The position numbers were made by a program, and so were the translations under genes. A stretch of DNA of 64,000 bases, from the NCBI GenBank assembly GCA_009192285.1, contig CM018609.1:186001-250000 (forward strand), written 5' to 3'. Shown here one piece after another: positions 43,968 through 55,569 of the stretch; positions within the stretch are counted from its first letter, which is position 1; the number at the start of each line of letters is the position of its first letter. Below the pieces are notes generated by a model that worked only from the letters and a program-made list of their open reading frames with translations, was not told the DNA's origin and did no database searches. This DNA is from Morchella semilibera (lineage: Eukaryota > Ascomycota > Pezizomycetes > Pezizales > Morchellaceae).

Positions 43968-45187
43968 ATGTCTCTCACCTTCGAGAAGAGGACGGATTTT
44001 AACGAGAAGAAGGGTGCTGAAACATCTGGAAAGAAGGGTCGTCCGGTTTCTAACATCCATTCTCAATTGATGGCTCAAAGACATCTCCATAGACGCTTCA
44101 ATCATCAGGAAGAACCACTTGTATCAGGAAAGGGTAAAGAAAAGGCAAGAGCCAACACAGGAACTACTGTACTCTCATCCTCATCTCATGGCAATTCAGA
44201 GAATCTTGCATCTCAAGCACAACAGCCGTCTTCAAGTCGTCAATCAGACGGAAAGGCTGAATCTGGTGTGAATGGGGCCTGGGTCCCACCCCCATCATAT
44301 ATACGCCTGTATGCAGATCCTTATGCACCTCTTGCACCACAACACCCTTCTACGTACCTTGCAAACGGTATACATGGGTCAATAGCAATTCGAAAGATGT
44401 TGGATGAAGCCGCTGCTCGTAGGAAGGCTGAACAGGAGGCATTACTGGCAGCATTGGATCCTCCGTTTGAGCCTTCAAGTAGCAGACAGCAGGCAACGAA
44501 ACACGGCAGGTCAAAGGCATCCAGTTCAACCTCTCATCGAAACCCTGGAAGTGGTGTATCTCAATCCTTGCCACAGCGCCCCAATCATACCGCAAATAGC
44601 AGTAGGACATCAATGGTCTCTCAAACAGCCTCTACAGCTAGTAAGGCCTCAATATCGTGTAAGCCGGTAAGTGAGCTTAAGGTTTGCGTTACCAGTGTGG
44701 AGGTACGCCAACTAACGTATACCAGTCAAGACGGAAATATATGGAGAATGAATCCCACGCACTACCTCCGGAGATCCATAACAGAACTCCGGTAAAGCCT
44801 AGGATCCCTCAAATAGCACCATGGAGGTCTCGTGTAAGTAATTCAAAATTCAGCCTCTTGTACCATCTTCTCACAATTGAACAGCGCAGGGCTCGCTTGG
44901 CGGTCGGGGTCGGTCTACCGACAGTCGCTATACATGTTGTCAACGTGATGGTTCTCTGGCCGCAAGAAGGCGCAGTTCATCCTGATGCGCTAGCGGCTCC
45001 CGCTGCTGAGGCAGGGGCAGATAGAGTTTTAGAGCTTATGAACGATAGGAAGTGGAGGATTGTAGAATGTCTTGAACGTGCTAAACGTCCACCGGTTCCA
45101 GTCGAGGAGGGCTGGTGGAGTAAAGCGAGAAAGTACGGGGGATGGGAGTGGTTTGGCAGGGAGCAAGGCGAAGCCACTGGAACATAA
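43968..45187 (+). CDS. Three-exon gene, 369 aa if the second intron is used
   Basis: Exons are 43968-44666, 44726-44833 and 44885-45187. Intron 1 (GTAAGT, AACTAAC branch, ACCAG) is clear. Intron 2 (44834-44884, GTAAGT...CAG) is 51 nt and in frame, so reading through it would only add 17 residues. The first ATG in a good context is at 43968 (MSLTFEKRTDF), although the frame is open upstream. Exon 1 is Ser/Gln-rich and disordered, with PPSYIRLYADPYAPLAPQ and a helical segment (MLDEAAARRKAEQEALLA). The last exon holds LPTVAIHVVNVMVLWPQEGA, then a helix (RVLELMNDRKWRIVECLERA) and a Trp-rich end (WWSKARKYGGWEWFG). The LPTVAIHV block is shared with the gene at 42157. Family not recognised. Confidence 0.75.
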
Positions 45188-45189
45188 TA

Positions 45190-46230
45190 GTTTGATTCCG
45201 CTTTGGGCGAGGGTCGTAAGGGGTGGCTGCAAATAAGGATGAGGCGTGAGGTATTTCTTTAGCACGGTGGTCATTTACATAGTTGCTATCTGGGAAGAGG
45301 TGTGCATGAAATTTGCTGGAGGAAGCCATGTTGGCAGTGGTTTTATGTAGTATGGTTGGTTGGATTAGGGACTTATGGCTTGATTGATAACGGACTCTCA
45401 CGGGAAACAGGTCCAACAGAGGGCATCAGGCAATCGTGTACTTACTGGGGGTGTATTGCCCTCTTCATCTTCGGCATGTAACCAGAACGGAAAAAAGGGT
45501 TGACTGATACTAGGGAAAGAAAGGTTGCAATAATTGGTATTATGTGAAATAGCTATATCATTCCTGTATGTTGCTCTACTATTGAAGCTTTGATCCATCC
45601 ATTTATTTAGCAGAAACACACCCAGTTTAGTCACGGGTGATATGCCATGGTTGCAATTATTTATGGGAGCGGCTTAGGTCTAGGTCGGAGCGAAAAGATA
45701 TAATGATATTAGTAGAAGCTTAACGGGACGAAATGAGAAGCTGGTACTATCCCGACTAAAGCTGGAGTAGCTGGGTAGGGATCGCAAGTTACATTAGGAA
45801 GCAATTGAACGTGTCGGATGAGGGCAATCGAGTGATAACCTGTGAGTCAGGAAACTGTTCCTGAGAATTGTTTTTCTATCTCTCCAATTTTTTCATAGGG
45901 CTAAATAAGGTTGGGTGACGACAGGAAAATTGGTATGCTACTCTCGTCCAATGCGCCCGCGGCCAGGCTCACCTGCTGGGGTAGGCTCAGAAATTCAAAC
46001 AACCAACTATGTAGGAAACAAGAAAAGAACAGAACAAAGACTTAAATTGGAGCATTCATGTATTAGCATAATCTCGAAGACCCACCGAGATTTAAATACA
46101 TGCAATAAACAAAACAGCAATAAATCAAACAATCTATTCTTTCCTCTTGCCCTGTGAACCTCTCCAAACAAAGGGCCGAAGGCCACATAATAACCAAAAA
46201 ACAATAAGCACACCAAGGAATCCCACAAAA
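45190..46230. other. Intergenic stretch between convergent genes
   Basis: Holds the 3' regions of the genes on both sides and motif copy 16. Frames here are short and lack features. Confidence 0.5.
45829..45845 (+). repeat. Dispersed 17-bp motif, copy 16
   Basis: CGAGTGATAACCTGTGA, a complete match. A weak partner, TCACGGGTGATATGCC, lies about 200 bp upstream at 45631. Confidence 0.7.
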
Positions 46231-46234
46231 TCAT

Positions 46235-48130
46235 CTAAACTCTCATACCCCGCCACCTATCATACTTTGACCCGTAAAACTGCAAGCTCTTGTCCCCCTC
46301 TGGTGTGGGCGGCGGTGGTTCCATGTCAAATAGCTTTCGCAATGGCGTAAGCATTGCCGGCCTTCTCTTTTTCTTCCCTCCAGCTCTTTTTTCAGCAATA
46401 GCCCGAGAACCTACCTTTGATGCCTGTATGGGCATGCTGCAGGATCGCGGGAGGCGTGTCTTTGGCTTTGTAGGATGGTGTGTGCTATTTCGTCGTGTGA
46501 CGCTAGACAGGAAGGGATCTGGTGTAGGGAAAAGATAGAGAAATGGGTCAGCATCTTCAATCAGAGTTTTGCAGGTACTATAATCCTCAACCTCCGAACT
46601 TGAGATATCTGTTCCACTCGGCGGTATTACCGGCAAGCGGGGGGTACTCCGTTCCAACTCAAATGTAGACATGTCACCTACCGTCAGGTTTTCAGAAGCC
46701 GCATCTAGAGAAGGGGTAGGACTGGAGAAAGATGTTTGTGTATCGGGCCCTAAAGAGTTTGGAGGACACAGCCAGCTTGTCTTCGCCGTCTGTGATTGCA
46801 GTGGTGTGGCGGTGGGATTGATGCTGTTGTACAACTGACCCTTCTCGCTCTCTCTGTTGTTTTCAGCATCTAAATTTCGCCTGAGCCTAGGAAGGGGTAA
46901 GATCTTGCGTTGCCCGCCAGAGACTGGAATACGGGACTGTGGGAGCTTCTTCGCCGTAGTTATCTCCTGTGGGGGCGAAGTTGCCGCTTCGTAGACGGTG
47001 GTTCTAAAGCGCACGATATCTTTGGATTCTTCAAGAGACGCCGATACTCTAGTTCCAGCAGGTATAATGTTCTTCTTGTGGGGGCGAGGTGAGTGGAGTG
47101 GTAAGGACACACCTGCGGGGGAAACGAGTTTGTAGAATGGGATTCCTGCCGGGAGTACCTTTGACCGTTCATCAGCGAAAGATAGGTCTGTTTCCTTTGG
47201 CAGACTCTCTCCGTCATCATTTTCAGGCACATCCTCCCAGATGCTAAACACCTCTGTACAGAGCGGTTTCTCCCTCAGCTCAACACTTGCCCTAGAAGAC
47301 TCTCCAAACCTTGAGAGCCGCCGCTTTTCTGGGAGGGGCGAAGATGCTGCTAGAACTGGGTTTTTGAGGGACGATTTATCTGTTAATGTATATGTAGCAC
47401 CAAGTGGGGTACAGTGATTCTTTCTCAGATATTCCGAACACGGAATTCTATCCATCGTTTTCCTTGCGGATTGAGATCGGGTTGTTGTATAGCCTTTGAT
47501 AGTTGATGATCGATATCCCGGATTAAGCAAAACCTTGAACGGGCTGCTAAGCATCTCTTCCGCCAAAGTGTCAATATTAGTAGGAATAATACCAAGGTCT
47601 TCTTGAAAGATAGTCAAGCCTTCAGCACGGCCTGCCTTCTTCCCGTCCGGCGTAGAATATCTATCTTCGTCGGCAACGGTCTCGTCGTCCTCGACCAAAG
47701 ATTCATACTCTGGATAACGCCATGGGCTAGAAACCGAATACCGTGTGATATTCTCCTTTCCTGGCGAAGGTTCCTTCTGGTGTCTAATGGGTATACATGG
47801 CAGTGGTATACGAGAAGGGGGCGCTGAGCGTATAGGAACAATCGGAGGCGATCTCAATGTTATCCTTGCGGGGGTAATGGGAACCCAGGCTTGTTTGAGG
47901 GGCGTAAGGGGTATGCTGTTACTGTTTACTTTGATACCATTGACCTCCAAGAGAGCGAATGGCGTGCGTTTGCGCGGCGCGGTAGGATTTGCCCCACGGA
48001 GTGGTTGGCGCGAGGGAGCCTCTGATGTTGATTGGGTCGGCGCGTGTGACATTTCGAAATGGGCGAGCTGCAGTTTCTGGGATGTGAGTGTTGATTCAGC
48101 GAGGTGGACAGCAGAAGGAAGAACGAACAT
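46235..48130 (-). CDS. Disordered KEN-box protein, 631 aa
   Basis: A single uninterrupted frame from ATG at 48130; a second ATG 26 codons in (MSHAPTQST) is an alternative start. The protein is Ser/Pro/Thr-rich and disordered, with the short motif PGKENI at about 123-128. KEN boxes are known degrons for the anaphase-promoting complex. Other distinctive blocks are FSIWEDVPENDD (about 300), DPFLYLFPTPDPFL and a C-terminal KKKRRPAMLTPLRKLFDME followed by PPPPTPEGDKSLQFYGSKYD. The conserved-looking end and the many SP/TP sites would suit a cell-cycle protein, but this is inference and no named family was recognised. It is divergent with the gene at 48648, sharing about 500 bp of promoter DNA. Confidence 0.75.
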   Translation of the reverse strand: MFVLPSAVHLAESTLTSQKLQLAHFEMSHAPTQSTSEAPSRQPLRGANPTAPRKRTPFALLEVNGIKVNSNSIPLTPLKQAWVPITPARITLRSPPIVPIRSAPPSRIPLPCIPIRHQKEPSPGKENITRYSVSSPWRYPEYESLVEDDETVADEDRYSTPDGKKAGRAEGLTIFQEDLGIIPTNIDTLAEEMLSSPFKVLLNPGYRSSTIKGYTTTRSQSARKTMDRIPCSEYLRKNHCTPLGATYTLTDKSSLKNPVLAASSPLPEKRRLSRFGESSRASVELREKPLCTEVFSIWEDVPENDDGESLPKETDLSFADERSKVLPAGIPFYKLVSPAGVSLPLHSPRPHKKNIIPAGTRVSASLEESKDIVRFRTTVYEAATSPPQEITTAKKLPQSRIPVSGGQRKILPLPRLRRNLDAENNRESEKGQLYNSINPTATPLQSQTAKTSWLCPPNSLGPDTQTSFSSPTPSLDAASENLTVGDMSTFELERSTPRLPVIPPSGTDISSSEVEDYSTCKTLIEDADPFLYLFPTPDPFLSSVTRRNSTHHPTKPKTRLPRSCSMPIQASKVGSRAIAEKRAGGKKKRRPAMLTPLRKLFDMEPPPPTPEGDKSLQFYGSKYDRWRGMRV

Positions 48131-48647
48131 TTATAAAAGAGTGAGGCGATGGAAAAAAAATTCAAAGATTCAACTTTCCATCATTGAATTCGAGAGTTCA
48201 GGCGCTGTCTTGAAACCCCATACTAGATAGAGCAATGGATCAAAGGAAGCTGTCCAATGAGCTTGAAAGTGTTCAGCGCGGCTGGACCAAAGCTGATAGG
48301 CCCACTCCCATTTCGCGAGGGTGGGTTACCTCCAACTCCCGGGTTATGGAATATCCTTTTAAAATGGAACGAAGACTTGTAGTTGGTTTAGTTAGCTTGA
48401 TCTTCAATGACTTGTTGACTCTGTGCTTGTCTGCGCTGTAGTAATGCTCATGGTGTACATATCATACCTCGGTAGCTGCCAAACAAGCCTCTAGCCACCG
48501 CCCGTAGTTGGCGGCGCACTGGATTCCAAGTGGAGCCGCCTTACACCATATTTGACCCCCACTGGCTCCATCTCCATCGTCCAAAACACCAACTATCAAA
48601 GCTATTTACCAGACCATTGATCTCCAATACCGTCTCGTAGAGATCAA
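48131..48647. promoter_or_regulatory. Shared promoter region of two divergent genes
   Basis: A 517-bp gap between start codons facing away from each other. A 68-codon frame at 48235 looks accidental. No TATA box was convincingly placed. Confidence 0.4.
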
Positions 48648-49349
48648 ATGATGGAACTTCGAGTTGGCGTGCCCGCTAGACGGGCTCCTTCGGATGCGGC
48701 CACTCCGAAGCCACTCAGACTCTCTGAAGCTGGGCTCAACACGGTCTCCTACTCCGTCGATCTTGAAAGTACCCTTCCCAAACGGACCCCCGAAGCCTCC
48801 ACCAATGCTCAGACCCCTGCATCAAACCGGAAAACGATCAGCAGTACCGGCGATGATGGATCTCCCAAAAGCTTCATCACCCCTTCGCGCGCCGAGCGCC
48901 AGTATGGAAAGACCGACTCCCCCTTCATCCCCGATATCCACCCTACTCCCGCTCGTCGTCGCCGCCCGCCATTTTCACGCCGCCGTCGTTCTGGGTCTTC
49001 GGCGTACCAGAAGATGGCTGTCGCTATACCGTCCATCGATGATGAGCTTCTCGGTGAAGAAAAGTATAAGCAGCAGATGGAAGAGCATACTGAGTGGAAG
49101 TTGGCCAACATCCGAAACGACGCAGGCGATGCGCCGGAGGAGGCAGTGATTGAAGGTTTTGTCACCGAGCGGGAAAAGAGAAAACGCAGCGAAGACCCCG
49201 AGGAAAACACCCCGGGGAACAAGAGGAGCGAGAGGGAAGCATCTGGTAAAGGTCAGGAAGACGAATGGACGGAGGTCAAGAAGAAAACGAAACAGAAGGA
49301 AAAGCACAGGAGGACAAAGAGGAGGGGGAAGAAGGCGGAGGAAGCATGA
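48648..49349 (+). CDS. Basic disordered protein, 233 aa
   Basis: A single frame from tandem ATGs at 48648. The N-terminal half is Ser/Thr/Pro-rich with arginine clusters (ARRRRPPFSRRRRS, about 105-118). The middle (SIDDELLGEEKYKQQMEEHT) is acidic and probably helical, and the C-terminal tail is lysine-rich (KKKTKQKEKHRRTKRRGKK). This composition is typical of nuclear or nucleolar proteins that bind nucleic acid, which is an inference. No domain recognised. Convergent with nothing nearby; downstream DNA is gene-free for nearly 3 kb. Confidence 0.65.
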   Translation: MMELRVGVPARRAPSDAATPKPLRLSEAGLNTVSYSVDLESTLPKRTPEASTNAQTPASNRKTISSTGDDGSPKSFITPSRAERQYGKTDSPFIPDIHPTPARRRRPPFSRRRRSGSSAYQKMAVAIPSIDDELLGEEKYKQQMEEHTEWKLANIRNDAGDAPEEAVIEGFVTEREKRKRSEDPEENTPGNKRSEREASGKGQEDEWTEVKKKTKQKEKHRRTKRRGKKAEEA

Positions 49350-52134
49350 AAAACAGGCACCAAGGGCTGGCATATGATTGTTCCCTTGTCTACTAGTTTC
49401 ATCAATCTCCACCCGGTGTCTGTGTTAATTAAATAAATGAATTTACGCACTGTGCGATACGAGTGTAACTGTGATTGTATACAAGGAGCTTCTTCCGCTC
49501 CACGCCTGGTGGGAAGAATTGAGATATAGAGAAGAGTCATTACCCTAAATATTATGGCCAATCTGACTGCTTCAACTTTGGAATGATGACCTTGCAATTC
49601 GTTTTCATATGGAAAATGCCAAATATTGACAGATCGCCGCCCGAGCGCCCTCGATTCGGAATATTACCGTGATATGAACAAATGAGTGACCACAGAAGTA
49701 ATCTTTCTTTTGGGAGTATGGCTAGTGATGACCTGTACATATTTTGCATATGTACCCAGTTTACTGATCGAGGTAAGAATCGGGCAGTGTACATGTGAGA
49801 AGGACTACGTCATTTTGAAAAGCTAAAGGACCAGTAAGGGTTGTAGTTAAGCAGTAATGACACCATTTGAACTCCTGGTAGGGGCAGTTGCGAGAATGCC
49901 CAACATGTTAGCGACCCTCTTGAGGGTAACACTCGTCAACCCTCTAATGAATTTGCTCTTTTTCCCCCCACCTCACCTTTGCAAATATCCGAGCTCTTTA
50001 TCACCGTCTAGGATCTGAGTGGGTCTCTCCCAGGGCGGAGTGTCATCTTTCCTAAAATCGGATTGATTTTATCTACTTTATTTTATCTTCAACTATTATA
50101 CTTACAAGTTTACATATACTGGATATGCCGATCTTACACAGCGCAAACACCACACGCACACAAAAACGCAGCGAAAGCAACGCAATCCCCACCAGAGGAC
50201 AACGGAGCCCAGAGACGACTAACGAGTCAATAGTTGGAGTTAATAAACGCACCGACTAAAGACAAAACCGTCAACTGTCTATTCAGAGTGCATGGTACCT
50301 TAGTAATCTACTTGGGGCTGGATATGACGAGGGGCATTTTGTCATTGAGAGACCTCACATCGCCATAAACGGGGCGCCTATCCACCAATGCAACTCAGCT
50401 GCACATATTCGGACCAGCTAGCTACCACCTGCAAACTCGTTTTATTGTCCATTCAGGTGGGATAGGCCCTTCTCCGGAGCCTATTGCTTACCCATATCTA
50501 CTCCGTCAACCAGCTTATATGCTTCTTCAAGGAGGTCCACACGGCTCACCGTAACCGCAAATGTGACCTGTCACTGACTCGTTGTTTGCCGGTATGCGGG
50601 TGCTCTCTCTCTGCCCCGAGATAGGGTAACACAATGTTCCTCCGCGGACAAGAAGTGGTGCTGGGGTTAATCTTCGGTGAAAGACGGGTTGTATGAAGGC
50701 TGCATGCAGGAGACAGATTTCCGGGGCTTTGGGCCAAGTTCGGACAAGATAAACTGACATCGAAGTCCTATCTCGATAGCACTAATTTATAGAATAAACC
50801 GCAGCGTAAGACAAACAGTAATAATTTAGGACTGACTTGATCTGGAGAAGTCGGCCGGGGCGTTTGTCCTATAATAAATTCCTAGCAGTTTATATTTACC
50901 AACAGAATTCGTATGGGTGATGGTTTTTACTTTGAGTGGGTGATTGTTACATTGTGGTTAACTCAAATATATATCCTGATCACCTATATTAGGCTCTCTC
51001 TGCTATCGGTGAGAGGCCATTTCTGAATATCTAAGAGACAAGACGTGGATGATTAGTGTAATGTGTTGAGTGAGGATTCATCATTTCGTGGTTTAGTTTA
51101 AGTGACACTTATCTGCTGGATAAGGTTATACTTGAGCTTTGCTCTACCTAGTATATGCTGGAATATACTGGAATATGTCTCCAGATAAAGAAGCTGACGA
51201 ATCAGCGCAAAGTCTTTGTTTCTTTATCTTCCCTTATTTGGTCTCATTCTTTTCTTATCGGGATAATGCTCTCTCTATGTTTTCTCTTTATGGACATCTC
51301 TTTCCGTATACAGATATTTTTCTTTGTTTCGTTTCTATAAAATATAATCATTCACTCTTTTCAGTAATCGTACTTCCTATTAAGGAATCCCTTATCCCTA
51401 TTCCTATCAGTATATAACGACCTTCTAGTTTGATACATAAGTCTCTTTTTAGGAAGGCATTAACCTGAGGTTGCATTGCTTGGGCGGATGATAGATCGGG
51501 GGACGGGTACGTGAATATCTTTATGCCGTCGACTGCACCGCTTGTCTTCACTTGTAATTTGTCCCCAGAAAACAAGCCACGACCAATAGCATGAGCTTGG
51601 CCGATTGGATCTTGGTTGTCTTACCATTGTTCTACAAGCTACCTGTCCACGGCATTACCTAGGTATCTCGTGGTTTATCGGTACCAACTATAGGAACCCT
51701 ACCTGCTGTTACTTGCTAGGGGGTATGTTAGTTGTCGGGAATAAGTAGCAATCACGTCAGCCACGTGCAACCCAGGAGAACGCGCCCCAGACGCCAGCCA
51801 CCGCCCCGGCCCAAGACGTCAACCTCAACTAATTGCACAATCGAAAAGGATTATGGCTCCTAATGATTAATATTTTAGCTATAACGTACAACTATCCTAT
51901 GGAGCTATACGTAGGTGTGAACACCTCCAACGATCAATCACTGGCTTGCCCTGTTCATCGGCCTAGAAAGGAGACTAACAAAGATTATCAGTACAAATGT
52001 CTAAACATAAATAAGTATGAGAGACCCTACCATGCAGAAAAGTTAAGAGAACTCGTTGGCCTACCAGTTTAGTGAGAAACCAATGGGCTACCGCTCCCGG
52101 TAGGTTGCCCTTCGCCCTATTCATAGTCAGATTG
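49350..52134. other. Intergenic stretch with one dispersed repeat
   Basis: No supported gene. A 190-bp repeat at 51155-51345 has an inverted partner near 63280. Frames of 92 and 80 codons here are parts of that repeat or accidental. Confidence 0.5.
51155..51345 (+). repeat. Dispersed repeat, copy 1 of an inverted pair
   Basis: Shares long blocks with the complement of 63283-63465, among them CTGACGAATCAGCGCAAAGT, CTTTGTTTCTT and CCGTATACAGATAT. Flanked on the left by TGCTGGAATATACTGGAATA, itself a small repeat. No target duplication found. Confidence 0.7.
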
Positions 52135-52900
52135 CTAACTCTCAATGTAGAAGCCTTGATATGGGTGACTGACGTTTTCGTTAGTGCCATTGCCTGCCTT
52201 GTCGCCGCTATTATTGTTCTTCATAGCATCATCGTTGGTGGTCCCCGCGGGAATTTCTTCGTTTTCGGTTTGGGTCCCGATGCTCCTAAGGCGCGCTGTG
52301 CTGGCGCTCCTCCAGATGGTGCGCTTGCTGCCGCCATCCCCAGCCGACTCGTCCTCAGGGCTACGTTTCATCCCAGTATGAATGGCACTGGCTCCACCAT
52401 CGGTCCCGAAATCTGCGGCCACGCTCAGAAGCCAAGTACTGACGACACCCGGTTCGAGGACCCCTGATGGCCCAGTCAAATAGGCGCTGCGATCAACTGG
52501 TCCTTTGTGCCTGATCAGATGTGCCTCGTAAGCGCGTCGATCTCGCTCAAAGCGACCACAGTTGCAGCGATAGAGCGTATAGGACCTAAGATTCCCAGCG
52601 AGACTCTGGAGTTGGTTGCGGGTGAGATCTTGGAGGGAGTTGTTGATATGTCGCACCCAGTGGCGGGGCAAACCATCTTTTGCAGAGAGTGTCGTCTGGC
52701 ATATATTACAGCTCCCGGACGACTTCCTGGCAACCTCGGCTCTGGGCACGGGCGCCAGCTCGCCGTCCCCATGGGCACCCACAGTACACTCCCCCAGAAT
52801 ATTAGCACCGGAGTCGAGCCCCTCGGAGCCGTTTTCATCGTGGGTAGCTTTGCGTTTAATAAGCTTCTGGCATCTACCGCAAAGTACAAACTGGAGTCCT
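52135..52900 (-). CDS. Two-finger C2H2 zinc-finger protein, N-terminus unresolved
   Basis: The frame is open from near 52930 to the TAG at 52135; the first ATG in it is at 52782 (215 aa). Upstream in frame is LCGRCQKLIKRKATH, a cysteine pair that suggests the protein starts earlier, through a splice I could not place in phase. Finger 1 is CNICQTTLSAKDGLPRHWVRH, a Cx2C-x12-Hx3H pattern. After about 27 residues (NNSLQDLTRNQLQSLAG) comes finger 2, CNCGRFERDRRAYEAHLIRH, where the cysteines are CxC rather than Cx2C. The remainder is Gly/Ser/Asn-rich and disordered. C2H2 fingers usually bind DNA, so a transcription factor is likely. It is closely similar in layout to the gene at 55570. Confidence 0.65.
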
Positions 52901-52949
52901 ACCTTGAAGATTAACCTGGGTATTTAGTGCAGCCAACCCTGGGTTGATA

Positions 52950-55560
52950 GCAGCAACTTCCCCTCCGCCGTCACCGGTTTCTGAACCTCCCTGGCAAGAC
53001 TTGTTGGATCTATCATCTCCGCCTGAGATACACATTTTTAATTCTAGGTAATCGGATTGATAGAAGGTCGGGGTGCTATTTCGAGATGAAGCTGCGGTGG
53101 CTAGAGATTGCTGGTAGGCCTATTGGAGTTGAGACTCGACGTCCATTTTTTCTCCTGCAAACAGGATCTGCTATGCTGCTTAGTCGTCGAGGCGGAAGGA
53201 CGAGGTGCAAGGGTGAGTCGGAATCCGTGATCGAACGAGGGTGCTACCATCCGTGCGAGATTCGTATGTAACAACCAGACTTCAAAGAGCTCAAGGACTT
53301 GATTGACGCACACCTAGAAGTATTTCGATATCCTGGGCCTTGGGTAATAGGGTCACAGGAGGGGGAGTGCTGTTTGCCTCGCAGGCATATACCAGCAAGC
53401 CCACCTTTGCACCCTCCGGGGTTGTGTGGCCGTGAAGCATGTACTTCACTTGACAATGAGCTCTCCTTCTTGATTCGGGCAGTTTTTCCTTTTTTACTTA
53501 AGTTTTAGTTCTGGATGGGTAGGAATATAAACACCAACCGAGCCGTTGGGTCTGGAGTTAAAGAGGAACACACCTAAAGCTAAACCCTCTCCATATCCCA
53601 AACCCCTGTGCTTAATATCTCTGTGTTTAGTGTAGATCTAGACGTATCCCCATTCTGTTATAATATAAATTAATGAATTATACCGTGTACGAAAAGCCCA
53701 CAGGCCAACAGATACCAAGGCCCAGCGATTATAACGTTGATAGAGATCACTGGATTCAAGAAATGTGCAGGTATGCCAGTGGAAGGAGATAATTTACATG
53801 TATCTACAATCCTCCTAGACAATTGCGCATATATTATATCTGAAAGCTACGTGCTAGTTGCGTTGTTGGTTTGATGTTGGGTAAGCTAGATCTAGGTGTG
53901 TATTTTATGAAAGAGGCCTTGATGGATGTAATCCTATGCTAATTTTTCCAACGGCGGTAGGTTATTTTACCACCGGCAGTATAAGCGCTGAATTTCAGCC
54001 CTTGTGTCGATTTTGACGTTGAGTTAAGTTCAGTCTCTGTGCCGCGATATACCACATCAATCATTAATGCCAATATCTCTTGAAGTCTCCCACCGGTGGG
54101 GAATTTTGCCACCAGTGGCAGGCTATCCCACCCACCAGTTGTAGGTATTTCACCGGCGGACAATGCGCGTAAATACTAGCATTATATAGCCCCTTTTGGC
54201 CAGTTTTGTGATTTTATCCCTGTTATAAATGTTGGTATTCCTTTCACCAGCGTTGGTGGAATCACCTTTGACACTTACACATCTTTACCGCTCTATAGTA
54301 TTTCATGATATAGAAAATAAAATACTATTGTCTTAGCTGCCATATTCTTTTCCTGATATATCCGGAGGGGTAGATATTGATTGAAGGTAGAAATGTGATT
54401 ATCGATTCAGTTCATGACTATGATAACCGCTCTCGGGCCGTTGATACTCTAGTTAATGGATATCTATATTTTATTAGATCACTGAAAACAAAGGGACCGA
54501 AGGATTCACTCAGACGTGAACCCCACCGCACCTTAGTCAAACCGCTTCCACTACATCTACAGATTCATTTGGTGATGATCTTTCTCAGGGAGCAGTGCCA
54601 CCACAGGCTAAGGCGCTTGATGTAGTCTCTTTTCCCCTACGGAATCCATCGGTGTTGGTTTTCCCTCTAGCGCGTAGTGCGTATATGTATAGGTGGAGGA
54701 ATCAGAGCCTTCCTTGATATTATCTGTACACTCCATTAACTGCTGATGGAGACGGTGGCCACTGTGGGGGTGGGGTATTTATCTAGTAGATCGATGGTAG
54801 CCCAGAAGAGTCGACGCGCTGGCAGTAGCGATGGGGACCCATATGTAGGTCCGCTCAGCATACCCTTGACACGAGTATTGAAAGTTAAAGGATTAAGGCC
54901 GGGAATAGATTATTATAAAAGGATTATTCCCCCACGCCGATGTATTTTCCTATGCATATCTAATAATATAACGGTACACTATGATATGCCTCGGTCTTGG
55001 GCATGAATACTATCAAGAAGCGAATGAGGTATTGAGGTGCTTAGAAGTAACTCAGTGTTTACCGCCGGAATATTATGTTCTCGCCTCCTCCCAGGTTCGG
55101 GAATATATCGACCATTGAACGTCTAGAGTCATGGGATAGTGTATATAGTTATAGTACCATTCTAGTTTTCAAACCTTTATGAAGATCCTGTGCAATGTTA
55201 GTTGTGCTTATGTGGTGTTGGAGGTCTGTGTAATAAACCAAGTTCTTCGGCCGGGTAAAACAGCGGGGTCATTCACCCCAACCTCATCTCAACTGATCCC
55301 TCGCACTTCAACAAAGAAAAAAAAAAGATCGTAAAAGACGGATATGTTATTTTTTTTAGCTGACTTCTAAAGAACAGGTACATGCTTGTGGAATATAGCC
55401 CAACCGAGGTTTCAACATTTACAACCATTGAGACTGTTCAACACCTGATAGGACACTGCTGAGGCCCAAATTCCAGCTACTATATAGCAAACGTCAGCCA
55501 TCATATATTCAGATATTGGTATGTTTCAAAATGAGACAACGGAGTAACCTACTACACTGA
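52950..55560. other. Intergenic stretch with a degenerate MITE part
   Basis: No supported gene. CACCGGTGG-rich repeat at 53940-54285; other frames are accidental. Confidence 0.5.
53940..54285. mobile_element. Degenerate copy of the Harbinger-like MITE, right part
   Basis: Shares with 8835-9142 the blocks TATAAGC(A/G)CTGAATTTCAG, CATTATATAGCCCCTTTTGG, several CACCGGTGG-type palindromes and a CACCTTTGAC/ACTTTTGAC end. The left part with the GGGCC end is missing, so the copy is older or derived from a shorter element. Confidence 0.6.
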
Positions 55561-55569
55561 TATGTTTCT

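Noticed and set aside
48975-49412. 145-codon minus-strand frame
   Set aside because: It is a mirror of the basic disordered protein gene at 48648 and has no features of its own.
51139-51417. 92-codon frame with hydrophobic, Phe-rich translation
   Set aside because: The frame lies in a dispersed repeat also present near 63.3 kb, where the equivalent frame differs, so it is not a conserved protein.
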